A model generated the notes under the pieces. It saw nothing but the letters and a program-made list of their open reading frames with translations. It was not told the DNA's origin and did no database searches. This document shows, piece after piece, positions 1-10,936 of a stretch of 64,000 nt of DNA; the stretch's first letter is position 1, and each line of letters opens with the position of its first letter. Location: assembly GCA_963585895.1 (NCBI GenBank), contig OY757921.1, forward strand, positions 83,685,439 through 83,749,438, written 5' to 3'. The DNA is from Sepioteuthis lessoniana. Lineage: Eukaryota > Mollusca > Cephalopoda > Myopsida > Loliginidae. Made by a program: the position numbers and the translations under genes.

Positions 1-310
1 TCCAGCCACTCCATTCCCTCTATTATTTCTTTCTTTCTTTCCTTCATTCTTTCTTTTTCACAACCACCCACTTTCTCCCCATTTACCCAGCATCTCTTGA
101 ATTCCCTTCATGGCCAAACCTGAACCCACCAGATCTGAGAGACAAAAAAAAAAAAAAATCAGAAGAAAGTATTGATTTCTTTTCATACACCTTCTATGCA
201 CCCACCTCCCGCAAAATAAAAAAAAACACAAAAGCAAAAAAAAAAAACAAAACCTGAGAACAATCCAAATTAGGTTGAGAGGAGGAATTCTCAAGGAAAG
301 AACAGATAAG
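1..310. other. No gene; pyrimidine and A-rich low complexity
   Basis: TTTC/TTCC-type pyrimidine runs cover roughly the first 60 bases, followed by several A-homopolymer tracts. The open frame on the minus strand is a run of Phe, Leu and Cys made by these tracts and is not credible as coding. Confidence 0.6.
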
Positions 311-494
311 AACTTTTGCTGACCACTTTTTACCTTGTATCACATTTTATATGTACCATTTTTTAGCCCTCAGTTTTTTCTTTCAGCTCATTAATTATCT
401 TTGTGCTGTGAGAAAAAAATATAACCAACTGCACAGATAAATTAAAAAGAAATATGATAGTAAAAACAATTGAAAAGTACCTTTAAATTTTACT

Positions 495-957
495 TCTAAC
501 TCATTTTAAAATGAAATTACCAGCAAACTAATCTTTTGAATTTTAGTGTTAAATAGCAATACTTGTCATAACTTCACTGTGTGCAAACAATGATTAATAT
601 TGAATAGAATCATAAGTGTTAGATAATAATGATTCAATAAAAATACAAGTGTGCAAACAAATTAGTTCTAACTCATTTAAAAATGAAAATTCCTATTTAC
701 CAACCCCTCCGCTCGGGCAGGATATGACACAAGGTCAATTTTTAATCGGGGTTTAAAAATGAAATTACCAACAAACAAATCTTTTACATATCATCTATAT
801 CTATTTAAATGTGTGCAAACAAACAATTAATAGTAAATAGAATTATCTATTTCAAATAGAAATACTTGAAAACATTTAGCAGTGTGTCTAAAAAATGAGC
901 TCAGGTTCCTTTAAAATATTATTGACACGATGTTTACAAATTATATATATTTAATGT
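495..957 (+). repeat. D element, 5'-truncated and decayed
   Basis: It carries the D middle-region phrases ('gtgtgcaaacaa', 'aaatagaatta', 'aatacttgaaacc') and then the pre-tail phrase 'atgagctcagg'. A short B fragment interrupts it near 692-749. The typical GGCATTAAATAACC tail is not present. Confidence 0.6.
692..749 (-). repeat. SINE B 3'-end fragment inside D
   Basis: The stretch matches the 3' end of B in reverse ('accaacccctccgctcggg', 'gacacaaggtcaattttta'). Only about 58 bases remain, flanked on both sides by D sequence. Confidence 0.75.
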
Positions 958-980
958 ACGTGAAGCAGAAAGAATTTCGT

Positions 981-1690
981 ATTTTTGTTTGGCACGTAAT
1001 TTGATTCGACCGTTAAGGTCGACGCATATTTTCACCCATTCAGGATGACGTTTCCTATTCAACCCGGATCATCTTTCTGGGCAGCACAAATTGTGGAAAG
1101 CCTCTAAACACCTTCTCTTTCACAGAACTTCTTCGTTCAGGACAGACGTAATGACAGTCCGCTCTCTTGAATAGCAGCAGCAGCACCTCCACGAGGAAGG
1201 CCATCTAATTTATGGGCCCCTTGCCTCTATTCCCTTAGACCAAGGGTTCCCATTGAATATGAATTAGATTAATTCAATACCCCACACACAGGAACAACGT
1301 TAAGTCTCTTCCAGCTTTGGCTATGTCGACTGCGATGAAAATACCGCTCCGACAGTCGGCCACTTCATCCCTGGGCAACATTTTCTGGAGACATTCACAC
1401 TTCTTTCATTCAACAATGCCTTAACCAAACGATGCACATATTCGCTCAGGCATTTAGCTGCTAAAATGCCTTCTCAACTCTATAACAATTTCATTTACTT
1501 CCTTCCTTCTTTCCTCCCTACGAGACTTGCAGCATACCAGCGTAAACCCTTCATTTCATGCTGCCATTAAAACTTTAATATAAGACCTTACGGCATCTTC
1601 GTTCTTCTCCACTACCTTTATTTTCCATCAACCTTTAGCGAGGGGATAACCAACCAACGTAACACCAACATAACTAACGTAATACCAACA
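981..1690 (+). repeat. Dispersed repeat R1, longer copy
   Basis: An inverted, internally shorter relative lies at 56812-57270. Shared blocks include 'ttcttctccactaccttta', 'ttagcgaggggat' and iterated ACCAAC-GTAA units at the right end. No coding potential is seen. The class is unknown; a non-autonomous DNA transposon is possible. Confidence 0.7.
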
Positions 1691-1717
1691 TAACCTAATA
1701 ATATAATATCGCTAAAT

Positions 1718-1786
1718 ACGTGTATAAACAGGATTTAGCATCAAATATCCTACTATACTTGATGTGCCACAAAACCCCAAAAAATG
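1718..1786 (+). repeat. D 3' tail fragment
   Basis: It matches the D tail: 'gtataaacaggattt', then a degenerate 'agcatcaaatatcc...gatgtgcc' and 'aaaacccc'. Confidence 0.6.
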
Positions 1787-1905
1787 TATCCCAGCTGATA
1801 AATATGCACATATTGTTCTGTGAACAAGTATTATATAAAAGGGGTACAAAACGGTAAAAAAGGCTTATTTGAGATACTTTGCAGAAAAAATATACGATAA
1901 AGTTA
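1787..1905 (-). repeat. Repeat E fragment
   Basis: The reverse complement aligns with the E copies at 6425, 8770 and 15843 through the shared phrase about a 'catagaacaatatgt' block and a following T-rich run. It is an unclassified dispersed repeat. Confidence 0.5.
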
Positions 1906-1957
1906 TGCAAAGGTTATTGTATCATGGACGAACAGGAAACACATCTTTACTGTTGGA

Positions 1958-2205
1958 CGTGTCCTCGTGGTGTAATGGTTAAAGCTATGGACTGTGGAAT
2001 CGTAGTAAGCGAGTTCAAATTTCAGTCACGCTATTACGTTCATTTTCCGACAAATGCCCTTGGGAAAGGTATAAACCCGCTTATTCTCCCAGCCAAGGAC
2101 TAAACAGTACAACTACTGTTTTCCTGAAAGTTGGATTTGGCATTAAATAACCTACAAAGGTTGAGATGCCGTTAAACAAAGAAACCAAACCAAATCTTTA
2201 CTGTT
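1958..2205 (+). repeat. SINE A, near full length
   Basis: The head resembles a tRNA, with an A-box-like 'gtggtgtaatggtt' and a B-box-like 'gagttcaaatttc'. A body with 'cccttgggaaaggtat' follows, then the tail 'ggcattaaataacctacaa' ending in an A/C-rich 'aaaccaaaccaaa'. Promoter boxes imply RNA polymerase III transcription. Copies at 29876-30118 and 18868 define the family. Confidence 0.85.
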
Positions 2206-2860
2206 CAAAGAAATGAAACAAATGAGTTAGATTTTGGATTGTTACATATTCCTGTGCACGAAGCCACCACATGGACACGCCCACTTTTTCTTAAGAGACA
2301 ATAATTTTTTTTTACAACGGTAAAATTTTTGAAGAAATCTTCAAACCAAGTTATATTCTGAAAAAAATTCTGACTGTGAGCAGGCTGTAAAAAGAAAAGT
2401 TTCTAACGAGGCATCTGATTCAAAGTAGCAAACGAACGATAATGTCTATTTTGAGTATGGGTCGGTGAGTTCTTTCTACTTGATCTAACAGTAAGAGCTA
2501 CCCTAGATTGGTGTGTTGTAGATAGAGGCCTTCGGGTCGGAGGGTTCTTTTCACGGGTGGACGTAGAGATGTCTAAGGAGGTCTGGTATGCCGGTTGGAA
2601 AGTAAGAGATTGCCAAAATACGGTGGTTGTTTTGAAAGGAAATCAAGAATGAATGTGACAGCTTCTAATTTGGGGAAGTGCCTGGTTGGTCTCTGTGAAA
2701 TTAACAACTTTTAACTTGGAAAGAGTATTATTGGTTTCCTTTCACCTGGGCAAAATAGACTTAAGCATAGAAGTTTTCACAGACAAGCAATTTCATACCA
2801 GGCACCTGTTGAGGAGCGGCAACTGACAAAGTTGTCTCCACACACACACACACACATATA
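2206..2860. other. No recognised feature
   Basis: AT-rich sequence without a credible ORF or family match. A CA microsatellite begins near 2839. Confidence 0.5.
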
Positions 2861-3180
2861 TTGTATATTGACCTTCAACCCGGCCAAACATGCCATTCCA
2901 AAGTGATGCACCGGAAGGAAGTGACACATTCCGATGGCAGTTATGAGAAAAAATCGCGGGCTTGGCTGAAAAAATGGGACAAGGTAAAAATCCCATGGTA
3001 CACTCATAGACTGATGCACCGGAAGAGAGTGACCTGTGAACTGCATGACTGTTATTTCCGCTTGATGACGATCAAACATGCCATTCCAAAGATTGTGTGG
3101 GCGATTGAACTATTATATAACTCGGTGGAGACAGGAAGTCAGTGAGTTGGAGACAAGGTGTGGTAGAAGTCAGGAACTCG
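2861..3180 (+). mobile_element. F LTR, truncated copy
   Basis: It shares the F LTR 5' half: 'gaccttcaacccggcc', two 'gatgcaccggaag' blocks and the 'aactattatataactcggt' TATA-like segment. It starts directly after a CA/TA microsatellite and lacks the poly(A)-signal 3' part, so it is a decayed fragment. The ORFs across it are LTR noise. Confidence 0.8.
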
Positions 3181-3654
3181 GATTTACACGGAACAAAGTA
3201 TATCAGGGAAAGTATAATACAACATAGGTAAAAGAGTGTTGAACGTCAGTCTGACTGCCAAAGTGTTAGGCTGGAGAGAACTTAGCACCGAGATGAATAT
3301 TCTCCCGGTTTTAATAGCAACAGGAAGAGTTCAATAGAGTCTGAAGGTTGGGTACCATAACAATGAGCGAAATAAATTGAAGTCTTCTTTGCTAGCACGG
3401 ACAGAGGCAAAAAGACAGGGATATCATTTTTTTTATGTATTTTAATATTTGGGTAGTCCAAGCTGGAAGAACAGTTTTCTTTTCTATGAGTCAAGTCATA
3501 TATTCAAGGAAGCATTTCGAGTCTAGCTTAGTAGTGGTCGGAGAGAGCAAAAGTTAGAAGTTGGCTGTTGGGCGTAGGTTAGAGGATTTCCTGGTCAAGT
3601 TGAGCTCTTTTTACCGCACACCGTTCACCATTATCGTAGCCACTAGCTGCTCAT
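3181..3654. other. No recognised feature
   Basis: No repeat family member or credible coding exon was recognised here. Confidence 0.45.
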
Positions 3655-4560
3655 GTCGGGATTCTTAGGTATATAAGCATCACGGCCTGCCGATGTCGTC
3701 AGCGAACGGAATATTCCTCTACAAACCGAAAACCATTTTCCGGTATGAGTGCATCACTGTTACTCAATGTTGTAAGAGAATGAAATTTTCCACCACAAAC
3801 CGAAAAATATTTCCGAGAGCATTAATTCTGTGTGTCGTTTCGGAGATATTTTCGAACTGCAACATACAGCAAGTAATATTTGCTACCTTCTTTTGGTCGT
3901 ATAAGGACCAGTTTCATTATACTGCCAAAATGAAAGAAAAGTATTCCTGCCTAAATCTGCTGTATACCAAGTCGGCGGAGAAGCGATCAGCTTCGCTAAA
4001 AAATCAGCAGTCAAAGAATACATTGTTAGAAGGCTTCTTTTCACTTGTATGACCTACCGAGTTCCAGACAACCAGATGCTACCAACTTAGTTTTCCCTGT
4101 GATAGCCAGAGACTTCAGCGGTCCATCTACATCCTATTCCAGACAAGACTAGCCCGATCCAGGGACTCCAATCGTAGCAGACCCACCCACCCAGTGAACT
4201 CAGCTGTCAGGCTATTTTTAACTGCTCTTTTCTGGACAGCTACTTAAAACTGCCCTTTTTAAGGTAAGGAAGTCTTTCTCGCTAATCCAGTTTAGAGAAC
4301 CAGTCTGATGCAAGCCCGATGTAGTGACGCACGAAGTAACAGACCGACTAGTCTTATGCAGCGACGCCTAGCAACTCAGGCCTTACTCTCTGGTCTACGA
4401 ACCGATAACTTTACACACTAACAACACCAGTCAGCGAGCGGTGGACACCACTCAGACCGACGACAAATCTACAGCTCTATCGGAAGAGACTTTCTGAACA
4501 CTGAATTTATTAACGTTGTAAAATTTATCTCGAAATAAATTTGGTAATTTCTTTATAACC
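3655..4560 (+). promoter_or_regulatory. Possible LTR- or promoter-like unit
   Basis: A TATA box (tatataag, 3670-3677) near the left end and an AATAAA signal at 4534-4539 near the right end bracket sequence less AT-rich than its surroundings. That arrangement suggests an LTR or a short transcription unit. I see no terminal repeats, target duplication or second copy, so this is a weak call. The 119-residue ORF inside it resembles nothing I know. Confidence 0.25.
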
Positions 4561-5130
4561 TGATATCTCGTTTTGTTATCCTTGCCTTTCCTTTGACACT
4601 TCCCAATTCCGTATGGTCGATTTCCATAGACTTGGTTACCTCAAAAATTCAAGTCCAGTACCAGTTCAAGGAAAATCGTCTGTGTAATAATGGATCACCG
4701 AAAGTAATAGTGAGTAGTGGGCCGTTAGACACAGAATATAAGATAGAAAACTGACCTGTGCTCAAACTTCTTTCGTCATCCATATCTCGATAGTCAAGGT
4801 CTACTAGACTAATTCATTGACATTTCAAATGCTCGTCAACCCGTCTTGGGTTATTTTATGCCTTAAGGCGAGGATTCATTGTACGTTAATATTTACATTC
4901 GTGTAATTGTTTTGAATTTTATTTTGTACACTGCCCTGTCAAAAAAAATGAATCCTTTTTTTTTCTGAGATCTATTTGACCCCTAGATAGGACCCTTACA
5001 GTTACTAAAACCTCTGGTCAGAGTGATCTAAGAAGTAATAGCAGAATTCTAGAGTTGCAACCTCGCTTAGTCTCATACCTTGGATGTCACTTTTTGAGGG
5101 AGTCGTAGCCCTCAGCAGGAGATACAGTCA
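4561..5130. other. No recognised feature
   Basis: No repeat family or coding exon recognised. Confidence 0.45.
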
Positions 5131-5131
5131 G

Positions 5132-5443
5132 AGTATTATAAGCCTCGCTGACGGAGCGACGACGAAGAATGAAGAGCCAAGTTCACGCAACCGCCTGTGT
5201 TGTTTTAAAGAGGAAGAGTAAATCAAGACAGTCATACGATTACATATTCTAAAGTTCGTCTTTTTGGTGTCTGCCTTGATCTGTTGTGGTTTGCCATGGT
5301 CTCTTGTGGTTTGTAGAGAAATTAAATCAGCCCCGCCACTTTCTGACAAGGGGCACGTGCTGCCTCGGGAAAAAAACCTCCTGGAACCAAGTGATTGGCG
5401 TTACATCACCCACCCGACGCTGAGCCGGTAAGTATCGGTAAGT
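5132..5443 (+). promoter_or_regulatory. Candidate promoter and first exon with twin splice donors
   Basis: A TATA-like 'gtattataag' at about 5133-5142 precedes roughly 290 bases of CpG-containing, relatively GC-rich sequence that includes a CACGTG E-box. It ends in two consensus 5' splice donors, GTAAGT at 5428 and 5438. This could be a non-coding first exon or the leader of an LTR element. No downstream exon is recognised. Confidence 0.3.
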
Positions 5444-5727
5444 GTCATATCATTTTATTGTGGAAAGAGATTATTGCAAATTGAATTTTGCGTATCATAT
5501 TTCTAAAACAAATGTCTGCTTCCAAGTTTCAAGAGAATATTAAAAAATATATATTCTCTCAATGTTTCCAAAGAATTCTGATTTTTTTCATCAGAATTAG
5601 AGAAATGTGAGAAATATTGTGTCAAAATGTGGGATGAATAATTAGACTGACACGTATCTTTCATACTTCTACCCAATTCATTCTTTGATAGAACCCAGAA
5701 CTTTTGAGTACGACTATATATTTATGT

Positions 5728-5950
5728 ATATGGTTCGGGAGACCGGGGTTCAATGCCAGGTCGAGTCATACCTGAAAAAATGGTACTTGATGCCTCCTTG
5801 CTAAACAATCAGCACTCTAAGGTGAGGATCAAGGGTAAAGTGGAGCAATCCTGGGAATAGAGTAGCGCCCTCCCTTACACCTTGGTGTAGTAGCTATTGA
5901 AAAGGGAGCCTTCGGGTCCCCTAGACTAAGGTCGCCAACTTTACTTTACT
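5728..5950 (+). repeat. SINE C lacking its head
   Basis: It begins inside the tRNA-like head at 'ggttcgggagaccggggtt' and runs through the family body ('gaggatcaagggtaaagtgg', 'ccttggtgtagtagctattg') to 'gtcgccaactttact'. The A-box half is missing. Confidence 0.85.
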
Positions 5951-6424
5951 TTATATGTATATATTAACATCAGAAAAATGTGCAGAGTCATCTCATTAAA
6001 ATTGGTTGCCTATGTCGATTAGTCAAAAGTCTCAAACCGGGATTGGAAAACCATTAAACGGATCCAGAGTCGGAAAATCGTTGGATTACTCAGGATTTCT
6101 TTGTTCGCTGTCACAGGTTACCAGTTTTAAAATAATCGTTTAAACTAGACAGAACGCTGTCTCAATTTTCCAATGAATTCCACGTTGTCATCTCGTTATA
6201 TAATTCAAATGAACATCATTGAATTAATTCGTTATTGAGATGTTATACACAGATGTAGAGAGACAATAAATAATTGGGCGCCTTCATAGGGCTCATCATA
6301 TAACCATCTCAGAATTCATTTTTTAACCTATGTTCCTTGAATAATGACGTGCTTTCTTTTTTACCTGTGTTCTTTAAACTACAGATATTGTCTCTTGCCT
6401 GGTCATAGAAGCCTAAAGGACTCA
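5951..6424. other. No recognised feature
   Basis: AT-rich unique-looking sequence. Confidence 0.45.
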
Positions 6425-7276
6425 TAGCTATGATTATAATTTCAAGTAAGACTTTTTGTGTTAGTTCTCCCTTTCATATACTGCGTATTCATAGAAGAAT
6501 ACGTGCCTATTTTATCTGTTGGGACACTTGTGTACTTTTTAAAAAAATTTGTTTGTTTTGGTTTTATGGTATATCAACCATTGTAGGTTATTTAATACCG
6601 AATCCATTTTAATACATATAAACAGTTCTATTTCAAACAACTCAGGTTAGCATAAGTACAGAGTTTAGATGTCAATTACAGTTCTATTTCAAGCTATTCA
6701 GTTTATTCAACAAAGTTAAATGGTTCCCAGTTTTGCTATGCATCATTAACAATTCAATTAAACATAAGAAATTTATTCACGCACAGTTAAATGTTAAAAA
6801 CAGTTCTGTTTAAAAAATTCAATTTAGCATAAGTAAGCAGTTTAAATGTCAACATTTCTTTTTCGAACAATTTAATTTAGCATCGGTACATAGTTTGATT
6901 GTCAAAACAATTCTATTTCAAACAGTTCAGTTTAGCATAAGCACAGTTTAGTTGTATTTGACCTAGAGATAGGACCCTATCCGGTGCTACCACTCCACGC
7001 CAGAGTGGACCAAGAAGCAATGACAATAAAGGGGTAATCCACATTCCCCATAGCTCCAGCATTATTGGATCATCACCATCAGATCCAAAACACTCTTTGA
7101 GAGAGGTCCTACTCTTATGCAGAAATGCAGTTGGTGTATTCTACAGCACCAGCTGACTTGGCCATTGTGAACTTTTATCATTACATCTTGTATATATGTC
7201 ATGTATGTATGAAATGTTTCTGTTTATGTAAATAAGCTTTTCTTTCTTTCCGTTTACTTAGTGTTAGTATATCATG
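6425..7276 (+). repeat. Repeat E split by a D insertion
   Basis: E runs 6425-6550 and resumes at 7172-7276. The uninterrupted copy at 8770-9048 shows the two parts are contiguous ('gttgggac...gtgta' then 'gaaatgtttctgttta', 'cttagtgttagtat'). A shared 'acttttt/acttttat' at the junctions may be a target duplication. Confidence 0.65.
6551..7165 (-). mobile_element. D element, near full length
   Basis: Read on the minus strand it starts 'ggccaagtcagctg', has the 5' module with 'ggaccctatctctaggtca'-type sequence, then four or five degenerate units around 'agttctatttcaaac', and ends with the tail (plus-strand 'ggtatatcaaccattgtagg'). It is inserted in repeat E. Confidence 0.85.
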
Positions 7277-7280
7277 GATA

Positions 7281-7728
7281 TCATCATCATCATCATCTCG
7301 TGTCGCTAGCACGGATATCCCTGACCCTCTCTCACCACTTTTCCTATCGTTCATCGCCTCTGGCAGGTCTTCAGGGCTACATCCCGTATCCTCACAGAGC
7401 TGCTGTATGTATGTTCTAGCTGGTCGTCCTGCTTTTGCATGGCCATATGCAGGGGTCTATTGGAGTACATCACTGATGAGCTCGTACCTGCTTCTCCAGC
7501 AGTGTTCTGCATGTCTGGTTCGTCTAACTTGGATAGTTTTCGTGATGGAAGGCAGGTGGCCGTATAGTTGGTACCTTGTGGGGTGTTGCCGCCAGGACTC
7601 ATTCAATATTGCTCGCAACATTCTTGTGTAATTGCGGTCTAGCTTCTTCTCCATCCGTTTTGTTAGCGTCCAAGTGGTGCATCCATACAGCAGTATCGAC
7701 ACGACCGCTGCTTGGAAAAAACTGCGTT
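7281..7728 (-). pseudogene. L (RTE-like LINE) 3' end, ORF2 C-terminus
   Basis: The conceptual product contains 'VSILLYGCTTWTLTKR', 'MLRAILNESWRQHP' and 'YGHLPSITKTIQVRRTRHAE', the region following the reverse transcriptase in RTE-like LINEs. Reading is broken by frameshifts. The left edge is an (ATC)n tract, which is the element's 3' tail. It is 5'-truncated. Confidence 0.85.
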
Positions 7729-8165
7729 ATTGAAACTTCCGTAACACCAATGATTCCAATACGGAATTTGTGAGTGAAATGCATGGTAATTCGACTTCTC
7801 ATTCATCCTATTTGAAATGTCATCCTGTGAGTTATTTCAAATTTTACATGATTGAATTAACGCTTCCTTGCCAGAAAGTTGTGAATGTAAAGAAGGATTA
7901 TACCAAGAACTTGCTTTGGGATCGGATATTTCTCCCATGTGACCGAAAAACCGACAAAATCTGGTGATATTTAGAATATTACTCGGGTATTCTGGGTTCG
8001 TGATAATGATGCTTTGTCTCTGAGACCATGAGTGACCCAAGAGCCATCGTCTGATGAAATCTTTAACGAATGTTCTTTTGCAGCTGTATATTTATATAGT
8101 ATGTATCATATTGTCATAATTCAGAATACTCCTTCGGAATATAGGGGACTTGAATGACTCTTAAT
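7729..8165. other. No recognised feature
   Basis: Short spurious ORFs only; no repeat family recognised. Confidence 0.45.
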
Positions 8166-8170
8166 ATGTG

Positions 8171-8641
8171 TCATCATCATCAACATCATGTCGTGCCGCT
8201 AGCATGGATATCCCTGACCCTCTCTGGTCACTTTTCCCTATCGTTCATCGTCTCTGACAGGTCTTCGGGGCTACATCCCGTATCCTCACAGAGCTGCTGT
8301 ATGTATGTTCGAGCTGGTCGTCCTGCTTTTGCTCGGCCATATGTGGGGGTCCATAGGAGTACATCACTCATGAGCTCGTCTCTGCTTCTCCAGCAGTGTC
8401 CTGTGTGTCTGGTTCGTCTAACTTGGATAGTTTTCGTGATGGAAGGCAGGTGGCCGTATAGTTGGTGATTTGTAGGGTGTTGCCGCCAGGACTCATTCAA
8501 TATTGCTCGCAACATTCTCGTGTAATTGCCGTCCAGCTTCTTCTCCAGCCGCTTTGTCAGCTTCCAAGTGGTGCATCCATACAGCAGTACCGATACGACC
8601 ACTGCCTGGAAGAAACTGCGTTTCATTCTATCGGTCAGGTT
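8171..8641 (-). pseudogene. L LINE 3' end, second copy
   Basis: A continuous frame of about 130 residues runs from 'MKRSFFQAVVVSVLLYGCTT' through 'NYTRMLRAILNESWRQHP' to 'SEDLSETMNDREK'-like sequence, then ends early. An ATC-type microsatellite lies at the left edge. The copy is truncated just upstream of the FFQA motif and so lacks the reverse transcriptase. Confidence 0.88.
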
Positions 8642-8649
8642 TGTGGAGA

Positions 8650-8762
8650 GTGGGCGGGTCCGTTATATGTCATATGTGTCATTTGGGAGACATATTGTCA
8701 TATGTATCACATATGACAACATGTGACAGTCCATAGACTGTCACATATGACAATTCTAGAAA
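8650..8762. repeat. Clustered 'catatgtgaca' units with a palindrome
   Basis: Variants of CATATGTGACA/TGTCATATG recur in both orientations. The core 'atgtgacagtc-cata-gactgtcacat' (about 8720-8746) is a hairpin with perfect arms. Confidence 0.6.
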
Positions 8763-8769
8763 TCATCAT

Positions 8770-9048
8770 TGGTCCCTCCTTGCCTGTTCTTAAAGACGCC
8801 GTTTCTTGTCTTCTTGTGGTTATCACAGTGGTACTGCCCATCTTTATTAAGTAAACCTTTTTCCGTATTTATATATGTTGACATACTGCTTATTCATAGA
8901 ACAATATGTACATATTTCAAATGTTGGGACGAGTTTGTTTATTTTTTTCAATACTAATTATATATGTATCATGAATATATTAAATGTTTCTATATGCATA
9001 AATGAACTTGTCTTTCCTTCTGTTTATTCAGTGTTAGTATAATACACA
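8770..9048 (+). repeat. Repeat E, best copy
   Basis: This uninterrupted copy defines the family: 'aagtaaacctttttccgta', 'catactgcttattcatagaa', 'gttgggac', 'aaatgtttctata', 'ttcagtgttagtata'. There is no tRNA-like head and no ORF of note. Confidence 0.6.
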
Positions 9049-9285
9049 TATTTTGATATTAATATTAGTCCTTGGTGAGTGAGGGACTCGACTAAATATC
9101 CACCTTACTTCTAAGCGATTTTATATGTCTTAGTATTTCTGGATTAAAAAATGGTTCCATGGTAAAATATAGAACTGTTTTGACTGAATCAAAACTATAA
9201 TCCTGCAACACTCCCCTTTAGCTCTATGTAGGCTTTACTGGTGGTCTGGGAAGCCCGATCCGATCAATCGGCTGGTTATATTAAA

Positions 9286-9763
9286 CCTGTGGGGGTTAGA
9301 AAAAAATTAAAGAATGTAGCGGTTCCCAAAGGCCCCTGACTGGAAGCGAAATCTGCGCATGCCTGAAAAATAGACATACTGGCACCAAAAGAGAAATCTG
9401 TTCTCACTTCAGCCATACCCCTGATACTAGAAGGACCCAATTTCAATCGACTGCTTGCAAGGTAGCCCCCGTGTTCGCTCAAGTTCCGGACTAGGCGGAA
9501 GGTCGCGTCTCCTGTGATCAGAGGCCTATGTTGAAAACATCTATTGGACATACCAGGAACATCAAGTTCATAAACCCACTGAAAATTACTCTTAATATGT
9601 TTTACACCTTTTTTGGGAGACACAGCAATACTTCTTGGTTTCAGGAAAAATTTTCACCCTCATGGAATAGTCGTTAAACCCAAAAATAAAATTCGAGTTG
9701 AAAGTTATCTTTGTCTCTTTTCCTTCCTTCCTTAAATTCTCTTGCAGCCTTCCACAGTGTTGT
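9286..9763 (+). repeat. G LTR-like repeat, copy 1
   Basis: It begins TGTGGGGGTTAG and ends near 'cttccaca', with shared blocks 'gaagcgaaatctgcgcatgc', 'gttaaacccaaaaataaa' and 'tccttccttaaattctc'. Related copies at 31887 and 33472 have TG...CA ends and AATAAA signals, which suggests LTRs. No target duplication is visible. Confidence 0.55.
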
Positions 9764-10544
9764 GGGGGTCTTACAGTAATATTATTGCGGAGGGATTTCG
9801 TTTTATATATCTTACCTTTTGGTTTAGTTACGCTGAGCCCCTTTCGCCCCTTTCGCTTAGTGCACGGGTTAGTTAGGTGCACACATTGAGTGCAAGTGTT
9901 CACGCGCGTGCGGGGTGGATGTGACAATCAGAGATGTCAAAATAAAAACCCCAGATAGGAAATAAGACCGGGGACGTGAATGGCGTCATGCCCAGAAACG
10001 ATGAGGATTTGGGAATTTGAAAAAAAAAAAAACAGTTAGTTGAGATTTAAACTCCGAACGAAAGAGTTGAGATTCGAGTCTTGAGGAAATGTAGTCGATT
10101 TTTGGTCTCGCCTCGGCGAGACCAGATGGGGGTCTACGAAATGTGCCGCGCGTTTGTTGAAGAAATTGTGTCTCTCTCTCCTCATGTCGAAAAACCTTGA
10201 ATTCAAAAAGGTAATAAAAAGTTTCGTACCTGAACCAAAAGAGAGTCGTCAGAGTGTTTCGAGTGTTTTCGGATTCCTATGAACATTTCATGAATATTAT
10301 GTCTATTTCATGTGTTCGTATCTTGGTCGTATATTTTTGGACCCATATATATTACATTACCCATCTTACCATAATGGACTCTTCTCATTGTTATTAGTAC
10401 TGAGAGGTTTCGCTGGCCGTGAGGCAAATCAATATCGGTGTTATCCGAACAGTACAAGACTTCTTACCTTTTCTATGCAACTCTATCTTTCTTGTGTAAT
10501 ATAATCTGTTCTCTAATATCCGTGTTTGCGTTTTTCTTAGTGAC
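9764..10544. other. No gene; contains a perfect GC-rich hairpin
   Basis: Possibly related to the G element. The only clear structure is the 20-base palindrome at 10104-10123 ('ggtctcgcc', two-base loop, 'ggcgagacc'). Confidence 0.4.
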
Positions 10545-10725
10545 CCTTTTCGGGGCCACACACACAAGCAAAGAAGCCAGCAGATTAAGTAGGATAAGAA
10601 GAAAAACAAAAGGAGTCAGGTACTTAAACCCAAAACCAACGACCATAGACCAACAACTACGACGACGGTAACTTATGCAACCAATAACCAAACAAATATT
10701 CCTATGCCCCATTAACCCTAGCATC
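10545..10725 (+). repeat. G-associated internal sequence
   Basis: The phrases 'aagaagccagcagattaagt', 'gtacttaaacccaaaacc' and 'gaccatagaccaacaac' match the sequence just right of the G copy at 33472-33984 (34000-34090). It may be the leader downstream of the LTR. Confidence 0.5.
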
Positions 10726-10819
10726 TATATGATTTTACCGACTGTATTCTTAAAGTTGCTCATCGGGCAAACAAGTATTCAATCCTATTTCATCTTAAAG
10801 GTGCTAGAAGGCGGTAGCT

Positions 10820-10936
10820 GAGGGTCAATTGCGCTGAGACAGCAATACTTGAAACCATTGAAGGGTGTGCAAACAACTGATTGACATTAAATAGAATTAT
10901 CAGCGTTAAAAATTCTTGAAACCATATCCTGAGTAT
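10820..10936 (+). repeat. D middle-region fragment, cut by an LTR
   Basis: It holds 'acagcaatacttgaaacca' and 'gggtgtgcaaacaactga', ending exactly at the F LTR target duplication. Confidence 0.65.

Noticed and set aside
58..294. 78-residue minus-strand ORF resembling a membrane peptide
   Set aside because: The hydrophobic run comes from A-homopolymers read in reverse.
1958..2040. tRNA gene call on the A, B and C SINE heads
   Set aside because: They have A- and B-box-like motifs but do not close a full cloverleaf and continue into SINE bodies present in many copies.
2777..3145. Overlapping ORFs on both strands, with relatives near 28.0 and 38.3 kb
   Set aside because: All are translations of F LTR sequence, which is non-coding and repeated in the same way at every copy.
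3693..4052. 119-residue plus-strand ORF
   Set aside because: No family resemblance, no supported start context and no splice or repeat evidence; its length is attainable by chance here.
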